In this document: piece by piece, positions 1 to 10,646 of the stretch | How the letters are laid out: each line of letters opens with the position of its first letter | Numbering within the stretch: position 1 is the first letter of the stretch | Source: Eriocheir sinensis | Taxonomy: Eukaryota; Arthropoda; Malacostraca; Decapoda; Varunidae | DNA: 64,000 nucleotides | NCBI RefSeq assembly: GCF_024679095.1 | Contig: NC_066516.1 | Span: forward strand, 3,471,032-3,535,031 | Reading direction: 5' to 3' | Program-made: the position numbers and the translations under genes | The notes under the pieces: model-generated | What the model saw: only the letters and a program-made list of their open reading frames with translations | What the model was told of the DNA's origin: nothing | The model's database searches: none

Positions 1-2
1 CG

Positions 3-1193
3 GCCTGCAAGGACCAGGATGAGGACGAGGACAATGCAGACACTGGTCCTGCCGATGACCTGCTGTCCTACGATGACGTGCCGCCCGCCGCCACCCCCGA
101 GCCTGAAGTGCATGTCGGGAGCAGCGGTGGCGGCGGTGGCGGGGACAGCGGAAACGGTAACGGCAACCTACACCTCTCAGTCACCTTTAGCCCCAGGATG
201 GAGATAACGCTACGCCACAGCCCCAGGGACGAGGTGGATGACGGGGGCGGGGGTGGGGGCGGGGGCGGGGGCGGTGGTGGTGGTGAGGCAGGAGGCAGTG
301 GCGGCGGTGGTGGTGGTGATGGGGGGGTGGCCGGGGGAGGGGCCGGGATAGCTGGGGGTGGTGGGGGTGGTGGCGGCGGAATTGACATCCAGTTCCGCTT
401 CACATCGATGGATGTGTTTGAGGCGCTGGAGCACATCCGGGAGCGGCGGGAGGAGCAGCGGCTGAGGCAGGACCGCCAGCGCCCCGCCCGGGAGGCCGCC
501 GACAGTGGCAGTGGCAGTGGCAGTAGCGGCAGCGGCAGTGGCAGTAGTGGTAGTGGTGGTGGCTCCTCCTCCAGTGGCGGCAGCAACGGCGAGGCATCCT
601 GGGAAGCCCTCCCACGCCTCAACCGCAACATGACCTTCAGCCTCAGGAACAGGCGTGAGGCAGGCCGGGAGGGCAGCGGCCGGGAGAACACGGCTGCGGG
701 GTCCGGCGGTAACAGCGGCGGCAGTGGCGGCAGAACAGCCCCCTCAGCCTCCCTAGACTCCCAGAACGCTTTCTACATCCGCACGGGTTCAGGCAACCAC
801 CGCGCCATCTTGCTGCTGCGGCCAGGCCAGAACTACCCGCGTTACTACCGTACGGTGGACCCAAACCACAAGATTGCGCGCAACATCCCGCGCCTCACCC
901 ACTACATCGAGGAGCCCAATGTGGGCCGTGGCTTCATCAAGGAGCTCTGCTTCAACTCTGACGGCCGCCTCATCTGCTCGCCCTACGCCCATGGGGTGCG
1001 GCTCATGATGTTCGACCGCAACTGCTCGGAGCTGTCCACCTGTGTCCAGGACAAGCCGCAGACGCTCTACGATGTCTCCACCAGCAACTGCCACTCAAAC
1101 TGCGTGGTCAGCACCAAGTTCTCCCCGACACACTGCCTTCTAGTCTCTGGCTGCCTCAATGGCAAGATCGTCTGGCACCAACCGGTTCTCTAG
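3..1193 (+). CDS. DCAF10: DCAF10-like WD-repeat protein, C-terminal part (5' partial)
   Basis: An open frame enters from the left window edge and runs 396 codons to TAG at 1191-1193. The last ~140 residues carry the recognisable part: a segment with RLTHYIEEPNVGRGFIKEL and DGRLICSPYAHGVRLM, followed by a final WD-like blade with TKFSPTH and SGCLNGKI near the stop. In known DCAF10/WDR32 proteins this end belongs to the beta-propeller that recruits substrates to the DDB1-CUL4 ubiquitin ligase. Before it lie low-complexity tracts: poly-Gly runs at about 240-380, Ser/Gly runs at about 505-590, and a charged ERREEQRLRQ stretch near 440-470. The upstream part of the frame (3-77, acidic) is open with no start codon, so the exon continues outside the window; a GTG at 78 is not a start. 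The GC-rich codons contrast with the AT-rich flanks. Family call from remembered conserved segments, not a search. Confidence 0.78.
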   Translation, partial: ACKDQDEDEDNADTGPADDLLSYDDVPPAATPEPEVHVGSSGGGGGGDSGNGNGNLHLSVTFSPRMEITLRHSPRDEVDDGGGGGGGGGGGGGGEAGGSGGGGGGDGGVAGGGAGIAGGGGGGGGGIDIQFRFTSMDVFEALEHIRERREEQRLRQDRQRPAREAADSGSGSGSSGSGSGSSGSGGGSSSSGGSNGEASWEALPRLNRNMTFSLRNRREAGREGSGRENTAAGSGGNSGGSGGRTAPSASLDSQNAFYIRTGSGNHRAILLLRPGQNYPRYYRTVDPNHKIARNIPRLTHYIEEPNVGRGFIKELCFNSDGRLICSPYAHGVRLMMFDRNCSELSTCVQDKPQTLYDVSTSNCHSNCVVSTKFSPTHCLLVSGCLNGKIVWHQPVL

Positions 1194-1412
1194 TGCCGCA
1201 GCGAGGGCTGGTGTGCTGTCGTGTATCTCATGATGGGGTGGGCAGGTGTGGGGAGGGGTGGGGTGAGGCTTTGGCTAAGCATCAGTGTGAGGGCCTGGAG
1301 GGGGTGAGTCTGGTGTTGGGATGAGTGAGGCGAGCCACCCTGCCAACAATGCTGTGTGCCGCGCCCAGTGACAGGCTGCCAGACACTGTGTGGCTGCAGG
1401 AGTGCCTTGCAG

Positions 1413-1413
<1 letters not shown>

Positions 1414-1477
<64 letters not shown>
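1414..1477. repeat. (TG)n microsatellite
   Basis: About 32 uninterrupted TG units, 220 bp after the DCAF10-like stop codon and so probably in its 3' UTR. Confidence 0.97.
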
Positions 1478-1478
<1 letters not shown>

Positions 1479-2133
1479 CCCTCCATGACCTGGTGACCCC
1501 TGTGCCCCGGTATGCCCCGTATCACTGTGCCCCATAGTGGCCCTAGAAAATGAGTGGCCCTTGTAATGCCCCAACAGCCCCGTGTGTGGGCCCCGGAGTG
1601 TCCTTACAGCCCCTGTCTGTGGGCCTCACGCTGCCCCAGGAACAGTGTGCCCTGTGAACCCCTGCCCCCGCCGAGAGCTGGACTCAGTCGTGGGGCTGAG
1701 CTGTGAGGAGACGCTGACTTCCGACAGGGTGGGGGAGGCAGTGCCCAGGGCCCCGCTGCTGCCCCCACCCCCTGCCTTCTGTGCCCCTCCCTCGGCCTTG
1801 GAGGACCCAGCGCTGCCTGCTACTGGCCTTCACTTCAGACCCACAGCAGCAGCAGCAGCATCTATTTTTGTTCCCATTTTTTTTTTTTAAATAACCTTTG
1901 CCAATTTCTTTTTCTGAAGTCTTCCTTTATTTCTGTGGGAAGAGGAGGCGATGAGCTGCCGTGGCCCCAAGTGTCTTGCTCAAAGTGATGCTGACCGCAG
2001 CAGCAGCAGCACAGCGCCCTTGCTGCTCCCTCGCATGGCAAAGGCCGAGAGAGGGAGAGGACGCTGTGTGTAGGTGTGATGACGCTGTTTGTGTGTGTGG
2101 CAAGCCCATGGAAGTTGTGTGTACGCATGTCAA

Positions 2134-2134
<1 letters not shown>

Positions 2135-2189
<55 letters not shown>
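2135..2189. repeat. (TG)n microsatellite
   Basis: About 27 uninterrupted TG units. Confidence 0.97.
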
Positions 2190-2190
<1 letters not shown>

Positions 2191-2385
2191 GTTCTGTTCA
2201 ATCGCTGGCAGAGGAGGATAGGCAAAGGAAGTGGTGGTGATGGTGATGAAGATGGTGATGAGTCTGCTGTTGTATCATGTGTGCAGGAACCAAGCTAAAT
2301 TTTTACACCAATGAACAAGACCAGAAATCATTCATTATACCCAACTTCATTATTACTGTTATCATTACTATCATTATCATTACTA

Positions 2386-2387
<2 letters not shown>

Positions 2388-2452
<65 letters not shown>
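2388..2452. repeat. (ATT)n microsatellite
   Basis: About 21 uninterrupted ATT units, preceded by a degenerate ATT/ATC stretch from about 2344. Confidence 0.97.
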
Positions 2453-2453
<1 letters not shown>

Positions 2454-2794
2454 GTCTTCTTTTTTGCAACATCTTTATAGTTTTCTCATGTTAAATTTAT
2501 TTAATCGACATTGGCATTTTTATTTCCTTTCCTTGGCATTGTGTGGCTTGGCTGGGTCAGGTCAGGTCAGGGTAGCTGGTGACCTCACGCTGGGGGAGTC
2601 ATGCATAGACTACTGTACTGATTACTATAACATTACTTAAGAACATCTATGTACAGTTTGAGTTACAATTACTACTCTTACCAAACTCCCACCGACTCGT
2701 TTCAATTACTATTACAATAACAATTACTATAACAATGGGCAGGAGTAGTAGATAACAAAGTTTTTTTTTTTTTTTTGGGGGGGGGTATGTCTTA

Positions 2795-3024
2795 TTGTGG
2801 TGGTGATGTTGGTGGTGATGATCTTGATGTGGCTGGTGGTGGTGGTGATGGCGACATGACTGGTGGCGGTTGTGGTGGTGGTGGTGATGATGATGGTATA
2901 ACGTGGTGGTGATGATGGTATAACTGGTGGTGGTGATGATGGTATAAATGGTGGTGGTGATGATGGTGGTGATGGTATAAGTGGTAGTAGTGATAGTGGT
3001 GGGTTGTAAGTGGATAGTGATTAT

Positions 3025-3058
<34 letters not shown>
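2795..3058. repeat. GGTGGTGAT-type minisatellite ending in (GA)n
   Basis: Imperfect GGT/GAT repeats with a longer unit (GATGATGGTATAA plus GGTGGTGGT) repeated several times at 2885-2990, followed by a pure (GA)n run at 3028-3058. Confidence 0.9.
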
Positions 3059-3059
<1 letters not shown>

Positions 3060-3265
3060 CAACCATGGCTGAAAAAGTTGAAAAAAAAACAAAAACGTGA
3101 ATATGATGTAAACGTGAGTTGATTTAAATGGCTAATTACAACAACAAGGTAGCCTACTTAAATTTACAGTAAAGAACTACCATTAAATCTGGATAATCAT
3201 CATAATGTATCATCGTAGTGGCGGAGAGGAACACACCACGTAGTAGGCTATCTCAGACGCAATCC
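3059..3265. other. Unassigned AT-rich spacer
   Basis: No gene, tandem repeat or mobile element recognised. Confidence 0.5.
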
Positions 3266-3625
3266 ACCACTCGCATCAACAATTTCCAAAGGCCAAAAAT
3301 GAGATCAATCGGGTACTTACGAGTGTTCTTTTAGGTTCCTGGGTTCAGACAAAGGGTCAAACCACCAGAAGAACCATAATACTACCCATGGAAATGTCCA
3401 CAACTACTCCGAGAGCCTTGATAAAAAAATAATGTAGGGTCAGTCCTTACCAAGTTTAGTACATGTTTGACAAGACTTTCGTAGGAGTTTCGAGCATTTC
3501 CAGGGGTAGCTTTATGACCCTGGTGGTGGTTAGACCCTTTTTCTGTACCATGAACCTAGAAGAACACTCATTAGAACCCGACTGGTCTCCTTTTTGGCTC
3601 TAGGAAATAGTTGATGTGAGCGGTG
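3266..3625. mobile_element. Palindromic MITE, family M1 (full copy)
   Basis: The left half (3266-3430) is the imperfect reverse complement of the right half (3450-3625). Both contain the same landmarks: a CATTTCCAGGGGTAG-like block, ACCCTGGTGGTGGT, a GTACCATGAACCTAGAAG-like block and a terminal GGAAATAGTTGATGTGAG. The same family recurs at 11640-11793/12780-12818, 37160-37841 and 53380-53595. No coding capacity, so it would be non-autonomous. Superfamily not determinable; I could not see an unambiguous target duplication for this copy. Confidence 0.75.
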
Positions 3626-3936
3626 GAAAGCATCTTGAGAATGCCGACCCAGCAGCCTCGCCCAAGGAAGTTGCGGAGCCTCGGCCGGAGCAAGACACGG
3701 CAAAAGGTAAGATCCCATTTGGATTTTGTTTTACTATATAATATATGGTTCTGTAGTCGTCCGTGAGCTATGTAACGCGACGAACGACATATAGACTTAT
3801 GGCTGAATGAGCTTCTGAGAATAATTATATGCTGTTTGTAGGAGGTAAGGTGAGCTGATGTGTGTTCTAATGGGAGCGTTGTAATGTCCTTCCTCTGTCT
3901 GTCAATATGCCTGTCTGTCTCACTGGCTGAGTGGTT
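3626..3936. other. Unassigned spacer left of the foldback nest
   Basis: No recognisable gene or repeat. It ends with the 8-bp target ATACATCT (3937-3944) of the next element. Confidence 0.5.
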
Positions 3937-4267
3937 ATACATCTCAAGGCAAGTACTATAGAGAAGGTATCGTCATACAGGCGAGAGGAAATCACTCGTT
4001 GGCAAATCCTATAGCCTTCACGCTTGGCCCCGCCCCATCCTCGTCGTCTGCCCAAACCGACGACTGCACACACCTCACTCTCACCCTGTTTCCTGACCCC
4101 AACATTCATTTTTACGAAAAACTGAGACCACCATCATCTTCCTGAGAAAATTCTGCATCACACGAGCATAAAATTGTAACCATAATGTAAAATTACACAT
4201 ACGAAAATCAGAGTTAAATGAAGTAGGGAATACATATTTTCTTGCACTTATTTCCCTTCAACTCCTT

Positions 4268-4660
4268 AGTACTCTGCTGGTTTTCGTCGCATCACTTTTT
4301 TAAGCACAGATCCTAAATCTACATGCTTTTCTGCTTCTGATGGTGAAGGGTACGTCCCGAGGTAAAAATATACATAGGGTCAAAATCGCCTCCGAACATA
4401 AGCCGAGTCGTGACGGGGTTAATTCGCATCGGCTTTTGTTTACTCAAGTCAGACTCGCCGCTCACCTCACGCCGTGGCCTTGGGGCTGCGCCGCGCGTGA
4501 GCGGCGAGTCTGACAGTCTGACTTTAGTATACAAATGCCGATGCGCATGAACGCTGTCACGGCACGGCTTATGTTCAGAGGCGATTTTGACCTATTTTAC
4601 CTCAGGACTACAGCAAACTCAGTAAAAAGTGATGCGAAAAACCAACAGAAAGCAGAAAAG
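4268..4660. repeat. Inner inverted repeat of the foldback element
   Basis: The left arm (4268-4475) and right arm (4499-4660) share inverted blocks, including TCGCCGCTCAC at the centre, GGTCAAAATCGCCTC and GCATCACTTTTT. The apex is near 4478-4498, a GC-rich segment (GGCTGCGCCGCGCGTG). Confidence 0.85.
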
Positions 4661-4669
4661 CATGCATAT

Positions 4670-5099
4670 ACTTGTCTACCCCTCACACAGGCAGACAGGT
4701 GCTCTCCCAATTACTTAAGCTGGGCTCGCTATGGAAAACAGTGCTCCCACGAGGCGGACAGCAGACACAAAGACACTCCGGCGGACACACTCCTTTACAC
4801 ACCACAGAGCACACAGCGAGGCACAATTAAATACAGGGCGGACTTTCTTGGGGTTTACTAAGCAATAGCACGTTGTACAATCCTTATAGTCCAAGGGGGA
4901 GGCAGTCAAGGCACAAATCACAGGCGATTAAGTCCTAAGGCACAGAGCACAGGCGAGCGCGTCCTTTGTCTTCTCTACGTCTCCTCTTCCTCGCCGCATG
5001 GCGTCCCTCTCAGCCCGCCCCTCAGCAGGGCGCAGTGAACCCTCATTACGTCACGTGGCGCCAATTACAATTTAAACTAAGCTAAGCCTTGGCGTAACA
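4670..5099 (-). repeat. 3' LTR of the Gypsy element
   Basis: Matches 10647-11091 almost base for base; it begins (minus strand) TGTTACGCCAAGG. The outer edge lacks about 11 bp present in the other LTR, so its terminal inverted dinucleotide is lost. Confidence 0.93.
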
Positions 5100-5110
5100 C
5101 TACCCCCTTA
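5100..5110 (-). other. Polypurine tract of the Gypsy element
   Basis: The minus strand reads TAAGGGGGTAG immediately before the 3' LTR, the expected position of the plus-strand DNA primer. Confidence 0.7.
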
Positions 5111-5529
5111 AGCGCAGGCGACCCGCCTCGCCAACAACAAAACAAATAAAACATAACTGGGAACTAAACAAATCATTCTGTATCAAAATCTGTAAGCCAT
5201 CCTGGCCTCCTCCTCTCACGTCTTGGTCGTCGCGGTGGAGGTGAGGGCGAGGAGAGGCAGCAGGCTGGTCCAGGTCACCAGCAGAGCCGGCCTCCAGGTC
5301 GGCGTCTCCACCTGCCTCCTCCTCCACATCATCCGCGACCTCGACGTCCACCAGGTCAAAGTTCTGCCGGTCCTCCTCGTCACTACTGGGGTAGTCAGGG
5401 TCCTCCTCAGCGCCAGTACCCCAGGAGTAACGGCCCGGCCCATGGTAGCGCCAGAGCCGGTCAACGTGGACGACAGAGGAGCGTTTGCGGCCCCTCCTGA
5501 TGCGGTAGGTGACGGCGGACAGGACTGCA

Positions 5530-6420
5530 ATCACCGTGTAGGGCCTCCAGGGACTCTGCAGCTTCGGTGATAACCCTTTCTTCCGGCGAGGGTTATGCAG
5601 CCACACTCTGTCACCACCGCATACTTCACGTCCGCATGCGGCGATCGTAGTAGTCCTTCATCGCCTGGCCTGCCACTCTGAGCTTGCCGCGCACCTGGTG
5701 ATGGACCTCGACCAGGTTCTCCTGCAGCGCGGCAGCAGAAGCCAGAGTGACAGTCAGCAGGCCCACGTCCGGCAGCCGCCCGTCGCCAGATCCACGGGTA
5801 GCCTGAGCTCGCGGCCAAACATAAGACGTGCGGGTGTATAATCAGTGGCCTCGTGCACAGCGGACCGGTACGCCATCAGCATTGCGGGCAACTTGACGTC
5901 CCAGTCCTCATGGTTTGCCCCGCAATACTTGGCCAACTGCTGTGCAGTGTCCGGTTGAACCGCTCCACCATCCCGTCCGACTGCGGGTGGAGTGGCGTCG
6001 TTCGGGTCTTCCGCACTCCCAGCAAGTCGCAGCACTCACGGAACACACGGGACTCGAACTCACGGCCCTGGTCTGAGTGCAGTTCTGACGGCACACCGAA
6101 CCGTGTGAAGCACTCGTTTACTAGGACAATCGCCACTGTTTCAGCCTCGTGGTTCGGGAGCGCATACGCCTCAGTCCACTTCGTGAAGTAGTCCATCACG
6201 ACGCATACGAAACGGTGCCCCAGGGCGTCATGGGCAGCAGGCCAGCAATATCTGGCAACCCGCTCCATTGGCGCCCCCACGCTGTACAACTGAAGCGGGC
6301 CGATTCCGGCGTGTGGGGCCCTTTTCCTTTTCACTAAACGTCTGGGCCCGACACCACTCAGAAACGTCGTTCCGCATACCGACCAGTAAAGCGCTGGCGG
6401 AGACGTTTAAGGGTCTTTCT
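5530..6420 (-). pseudogene. Gypsy integrase region
   Basis: Minus-strand frames give a DDE integrase core: a first acidic residue in VMDYFTKWTEAY (about 6205), a second in HSDQGREFES (about 6080), and the glutamate of HPQSDGMVERFN (about 5965). Downstream (5100-5606) a tail with SVVHVDRLWRY resembles the C-terminal end of Gypsy integrases. Continuity is broken between at least three frames at 5530-6040. The zinc-binding N-terminus is not clearly intact. Confidence 0.85.
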
Positions 6421-6879
6421 CGCCCAAGTGGCCACTAAGTAACACCGGCGTGCAACTCCGTAACACCTCAGCACGCTTTGCACGGGTACCACCACTACCA
6501 GGCGTCTCTGCCCTCCGCCTAACACCTCCCAGCGCTTTACTAGCACTCCCCACCGGTCCAGCCGCAGCGTCTCCCACTGGTCGACGAGGCGCAGGTGGCA
6601 GGACTCTCCGCCGACACTTCTCCCACCGGTCGCTCCCCGCTGGCCCTGAGCCAACACTACAGGAGCAAGAGCGGGGTCTGCGCTCTGTGCCTCACGCCAC
6701 CAGTCGTTGCCTTCAGTGGCGTTGGCAGGCACTGTTAAGCGTCGGCAAACAGGGTCAGGGTCCCGACGCGCCTGGTGTGAGTAGCTTGCCTCACACGGGC
6801 TCTGACTCACGGCGTCAGGTCCTTCAGGGACGGAATGTGAGCTACCTGCCTCACACGGGCGTCGAGTCACAGGGTCAGG

Positions 6880-7275
6880 GTCCTTGCTAGCACAGTGAGA
6901 GCAACCTGCCTCACACGGGCGCCAGCTCAAACTATCGGCGTTGCTGTGCACACGACCCGGGCGGTGAACAATCCGGTAGTTGAACTGCTCGAGCCTTCCC
7001 AACCACCTCGCCAGCTGACCCTCCGGCGCCTTCAGTGTTTTCAGCCACTGCAGGGCAGCGTGGTCGGTCCGGACGGTGAACTCAGCGCCGTAGAGGTACG
7101 GCTGGAAGTGCTCGAGACTTTTTACTACTGCCAGCAGCTCCTTCCTGGTCACGCAGTAGTTGCGTTCAGGCCTACTGAACTTGGCGCTGTAGTAGGCCAC
7201 CACGTGCTCCCTTCCATCCTTCACCTGCGACAAGACAGCCCCGATGCCCTCCGCACTGGCGTCGGTGTCAAGCAA
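6880..7275 (-). pseudogene. Gypsy RNase H region
   Basis: Starts with LDTDASAEGIGAVLSQ, the first catalytic aspartate context of Ty3/Gypsy RNase H. It continues through KELLAVVKSLEHFQPYLYG, TDHAALQWL and HRPGRVHSNADSLSW. It is followed by a repeat-bearing linker at about 6700-6910, where a unit resembling RRPCEAGSSHS recurs three times. The region reads open; neighbouring pol segments are in other frames. Confidence 0.88.
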
Positions 7276-7439
7276 ATGAGGGCTTCGGGTTGGGGTACGG
7301 CAGGACCAGCGCCTCCACTGGGGCCCTCTTCAGGCCGTCGAACGCAGCCTGGCACCTCGTCCCACTCGAAAGGCACTCCTTTACAGGTGAGGCGGTGTAG
7401 CGCCGCGATGGTGGCGAAGTCCTGCACGAAGCGACGGTA

Positions 7440-8250
7440 GTAGTGCACAGACCGTAGCTCCTGACCTCAGCTACGTTAGTGGGCCGAGGCCAGTCTGCTA
7501 CTGCTGCCACTTTCTGCGGGTCTGTGCGCACGCCGTCCTTGCTGACGACATGCCCCAGGAACGGCACCTCGTACTGGAAGAGGAGCACTTCTTGGGGCTG
7601 AGCTTGAGGTTAGCCTTCCTCAGGCGTTGCAGGACCTCCTCCAGCCTCCCCAGCTCCTCCTCGAAGGTGCCTCCGTAGACGATGACGTCGTCGGGTAGAT
7701 GAGGCCGTCCTCCACTGCAGGCCGTCAGCATCCGCTCCATCAGACGTTCAAAACAGCCAGGGGCGTTGCAGAGGCCGAAGGGCATGACATTAAACTGCCA
7801 CAAGCCCTGCCCGAAGGAAAAGGCTGTCTTCGGCTTGTCCTCTTCGGCCATCTCCACCTGGTGGTAGCCCGACTTCAGGTCGAGCGTGGAGAACCACCTC
7901 GCCCCTACCAGCGCGTCCAAGGTGTCGTCGATCCTCGGCAGGGGTGGAATCCTTCACAGTCACGTCATTCAGTGCCCGGTAGTCCACACAGAAGCGTTGT
8001 GTGCCGTCCTTCTTTTAACCAGGACTACCGCTGAAGACCACGGACTGTCGGACTTCTCGATCACCCCTGATTTGCCAGGTCGTTGACGTTGCGCTGCATC
8101 TTCTCTCGTCGGGCAGGTGCGATACGTCGAGGTGGACACTTGATGGGCGCGCTGGTTCCAGTGTTGATGCTGTGTTTCACCAGCGACGTGCGGCCCAAGT
8201 CCAAGTCGCCCCGGCTGAACACGTCTGAGTACTGCGTCAAGGTGTGGCGC
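7440..8250 (-). pseudogene. Gypsy reverse transcriptase region
   Basis: Contains STLDLKSGYHQVEM and NVMPFGLCNAPGCFERLM, classical Gypsy polymerase blocks, and FLGHVVSKDGVRTDPQKV downstream. The N-terminal boundary near 8200-8120 has YSDVFSRGDLDLGRT followed by a PPRR motif. Near 7690-7700 the catalytic box reads with a proline before DD and lies in a shifted frame, consistent with a one-base loss. Other frame changes occur near 7590, 7925 and 8060. Confidence 0.87.
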
Positions 8251-8689
8251 ACCCTCTCCGCCTGCGACTCCGTCAGGTTAGCGGAGCCCCTGAGCGCCAG
8301 GTCTTCAAGGAAGTCAGGCAGCACTCCCTCCGCAGGCGTAGACGCACTCTTCGACGGCTGTTCAGCTCGCTCCACCTCTTCACATGTGCCTAGTCTGGCA
8401 CCAGCGGGTAGTCGCCGAGCCTCGTCAGAGAAGTTAGCAACGAGTACTGTCACTAACTCCTCCCCCGCTCCCACGAGGCTCCTCCCGACTGCCACACCGT
8501 CAGTCAGGTGCAGGTTTTCTGAGGGTTCTACTATGCCTTCCGCGTCGTGCATCACCCTCGACAGTCGACACTGGACTCGTCGCTCCGTCCTGGGGGCAAG
8601 GTGCAGTCGCTCGGCCGTCACTACCTCGGCACAACCGACTTCCGGAAGCCAGGGCACCTCTTGTCCGTGCACCCTCATCCGCTTCCGTC

Positions 8690-8985
8690 CAAAGTCGATA
8701 CATGCGCCAGTCTGCACCAGGTAGTCAAAACCGAGCAAGCCCTCTTCATCCAGGTCGGCGGCGTACACTGGCAGCCGCTCTTCTGCGCCGCCCACGCCGA
8801 CACGAGCCACTACAGGCCCTGGGTGCCACGCAATGCCCGTCACGCCGCACAATCTCTGCGGGGCGTCTGGGAGCCGCTCAGCGTCCAGCAACTCAGGGGC
8901 GCACCAGGGTCTGTTCAGCCCCGGTGTCGACTGTCAGGCGGCAAGACTTACCGTCTACGTTGCCCTCCACCTGCACCGAACTAGT
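8690..8985 (-). pseudogene. Gypsy aspartic protease region
   Basis: The minus strand encodes an active-site triad context VDTGA at 8917-8931 within a retropepsin-like segment. About 20 bases later an in-frame TGA (8893-8895) interrupts it and the homologous reading continues in another frame, so the protease is disrupted by a one-base change in length. Confidence 0.8.
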
Positions 8986-8999
8986 GGTATGGCGGCATC

Positions 9000-10480
9000 T
9001 TACACAAGTGGGGGCGTGTCGACCTTGGCAGGCTGGGTAGTCGCCCCCTTGTCCAGCCCGCTGCTGTTTCCCGCCTGCGCCACTTGCTTCGGCTTGGGGC
9101 AGGCGCTGGAGCGGTGATCAGACTTGCCGCAGTCCTTGCAGCAAGTCTGGAAGTCCCCAGACTTCGGCCGGTCGAGGAACGCGTCTTTCGCCCCTCGGAC
9201 ACCGGTCGCGTCTGTAGCCCTTCTCACCGCAGCCCAGCAGCAGCCACCAAACTCAGGGCTCGTCTCCTCGACGCCGCCCGCTCGAACTTCGCCTTCCGGC
9301 CTCGCACGTCGTTCGAGGCTTGGCGTAGTCAGCAGGCAGCTTGACGTCTTGAAACGCCTCGAACTCCATGGCCCTCGCCAAAGCCACCTGCAGGTCACCA
9401 GGGTGGGCTTGCTTTACGTAGATCTGCAGCTGGTGGTCCTGCAGAGCATCTACGAAGGCGTCACGGGCGAGGACGGTCGTCATGTCTTCACCAGCAGCCG
9501 GATAAGCCCGCCTCACAAGGCCTCCATCTTGCGCCAGTTGTGACAGCGTCTCGCCCTTCTGCCTCGCCCTCTTCTTCAGCTGAGCCCTGTACCCCTCAGC
9601 CTGGTGACTGTGCCCAAAGCGGCGCTGCCAGGCTTCCGACAGGCTGGTAAAAGAAGCTTGCTTGGTGGCTGGAAGGTGGCTGAGAATCTCGAGTGCCGGG
9701 CCCCGCAGCGCCGTTGCCAGCTGCAGCGCCTTTTCTTCCTCAGTCCACCCTTGAGCTGTTGCAGGCATGACGAACTGAGCAACGTAGGCCTCCCAAGCTA
9801 CCTTGCCGTCATACTCAGCCGGCTTACGCCTGCAGTGGTCGTGGGAAGGAAACGAACGAGCAGGGTGAAGGCAGGCACTCAGGGGCAGAAAGGAGGCAGG
9901 GTAGGGTTTAGGTGAGGAGGCGAGGGTGGCGGGCTGTTTGGCAACAGTGGCGGGCCGCCGCTCTGCCCCGCCACAGCCCACACCAGCCGCTGAACCCCGA
10001 CCATGACCCCCGGCCGGACACGCCAGGCCCGGAGGCTCAGAGGAATGCACTGCGTGGCCTCAGCGAGGCTTGACACTGCCCCAATCACACAAGGCTCCTC
10101 TGCACTTCCTCTGGGGCAGCACACGGCAGCCTGCCTCGCCTCAAACCTCCTGCACCTCACCTCTCCAGTGCCTCTAGGCCCCTCTGTAGCTCAACCCGGA
10201 CCTCCTCGCAGGCCTGATCGGTATACTGCCGTGCCTCCTGCCGCACAGAAGCCAAACTTGCTTGTAGTGCCTCCTCAAGCCTGCTGGCCTGTGCCTCAGG
10301 CGCTCGGCCTGCTCCTGAGCCTGCTCCTCAAGCCTGCTGGCCTGTGCCTCAGGCGCTCAGCCTGCTCACGGGCCTGCTCCTCAAGCCTGCTGGCCTGTGC
10401 CTCAGGCGCTCGGCCTGCTGTGCCTGCTTTTGACCTTGAAGCGTTATTTCTTGCCTCAAGCCAGCCAACATTGGGCAATT
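9000..10480 (-). pseudogene. Gypsy gag region with CCHC zinc knuckle
   Basis: The minus strand encodes a gag-like protein over several frames. The middle segment (9253-9860) has the helical pattern of Ty3 gag (WRRFGHSHQAEGYRAQL, GETLSQLAQ). A CX2CX4HX4C zinc knuckle (CKDCGKSDHRSSAC) lies at 9099-9140. The N-terminal part (10296-10478) is Glu/Arg/Ala-rich and built from repeats. Two frame changes are visible (near 9390 and 9880). Confidence 0.8.
10283..10420. repeat. Internal ~50-60 bp tandem repeat in gag
   Basis: The plus-strand phrase GCCTGTGCCTCAGGCGCTC recurs three times. On the minus strand this gives a repeated EAQASRLEEQAREQAERL-like, probably coiled-coil, segment of gag. Confidence 0.85.
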
Positions 10481-10627
10481 AACTCCAGCTGGCCAGGCTT
10501 AGCGTCTTCATCAGCCTCAAGGTCACCACTACCCCACCACTCGCTCCGCCAGCCACACCGTGCTCGCCGAGGTCCATTGTGCCCAGGCGTCACTCTTTGT
10601 CTGCCCGTCCACTCTGGCACAATTTCC

Positions 10628-10645
10628 ACCCCGCTCCTGACACCA
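10628..10645 (-). other. Gypsy primer binding site, tRNA-Leu-like
   Basis: One base inside the upstream LTR the minus strand reads TGGTGTCAGGAGCGGGG, which closely matches the complement of the 3' end of animal leucine tRNAs (known TGG-TGTCAGGAGTGGG), with one difference. Confidence 0.75.
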
Positions 10646-10646
10646 C

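Larger units (their letters stand above)
1194..2794. other. 3' flank of DCAF10-like gene with microsatellites
   Basis: No coding sequence follows the stop codon. The stretch has a (TG)n run at 1414-1477, a second (TG)n run at 2135-2189, an (ATT)n run at 2388-2452 and a T16 plus G9 tract at 2761-2786. Some of it is probably 3' UTR, but I see no clear AATAAA signal before 2700. Confidence 0.6.

Noticed and set aside
68..691. Long minus-strand Pro-rich frame opposite the DCAF10-like exon
   Set aside because: It is the complement of the Gly/Ser codon runs; the plus frame has the conserved WD-type ending.
2277..2480. Ile- and Leu-rich frames
   Set aside because: Pure translations of the (ATT)n microsatellite.
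5223..9543. Plus-strand frames of 100-213 codons across the Gypsy element
   Set aside because: They are complements of GC-rich pol and gag on the minus strand, where the recognisable motifs are.
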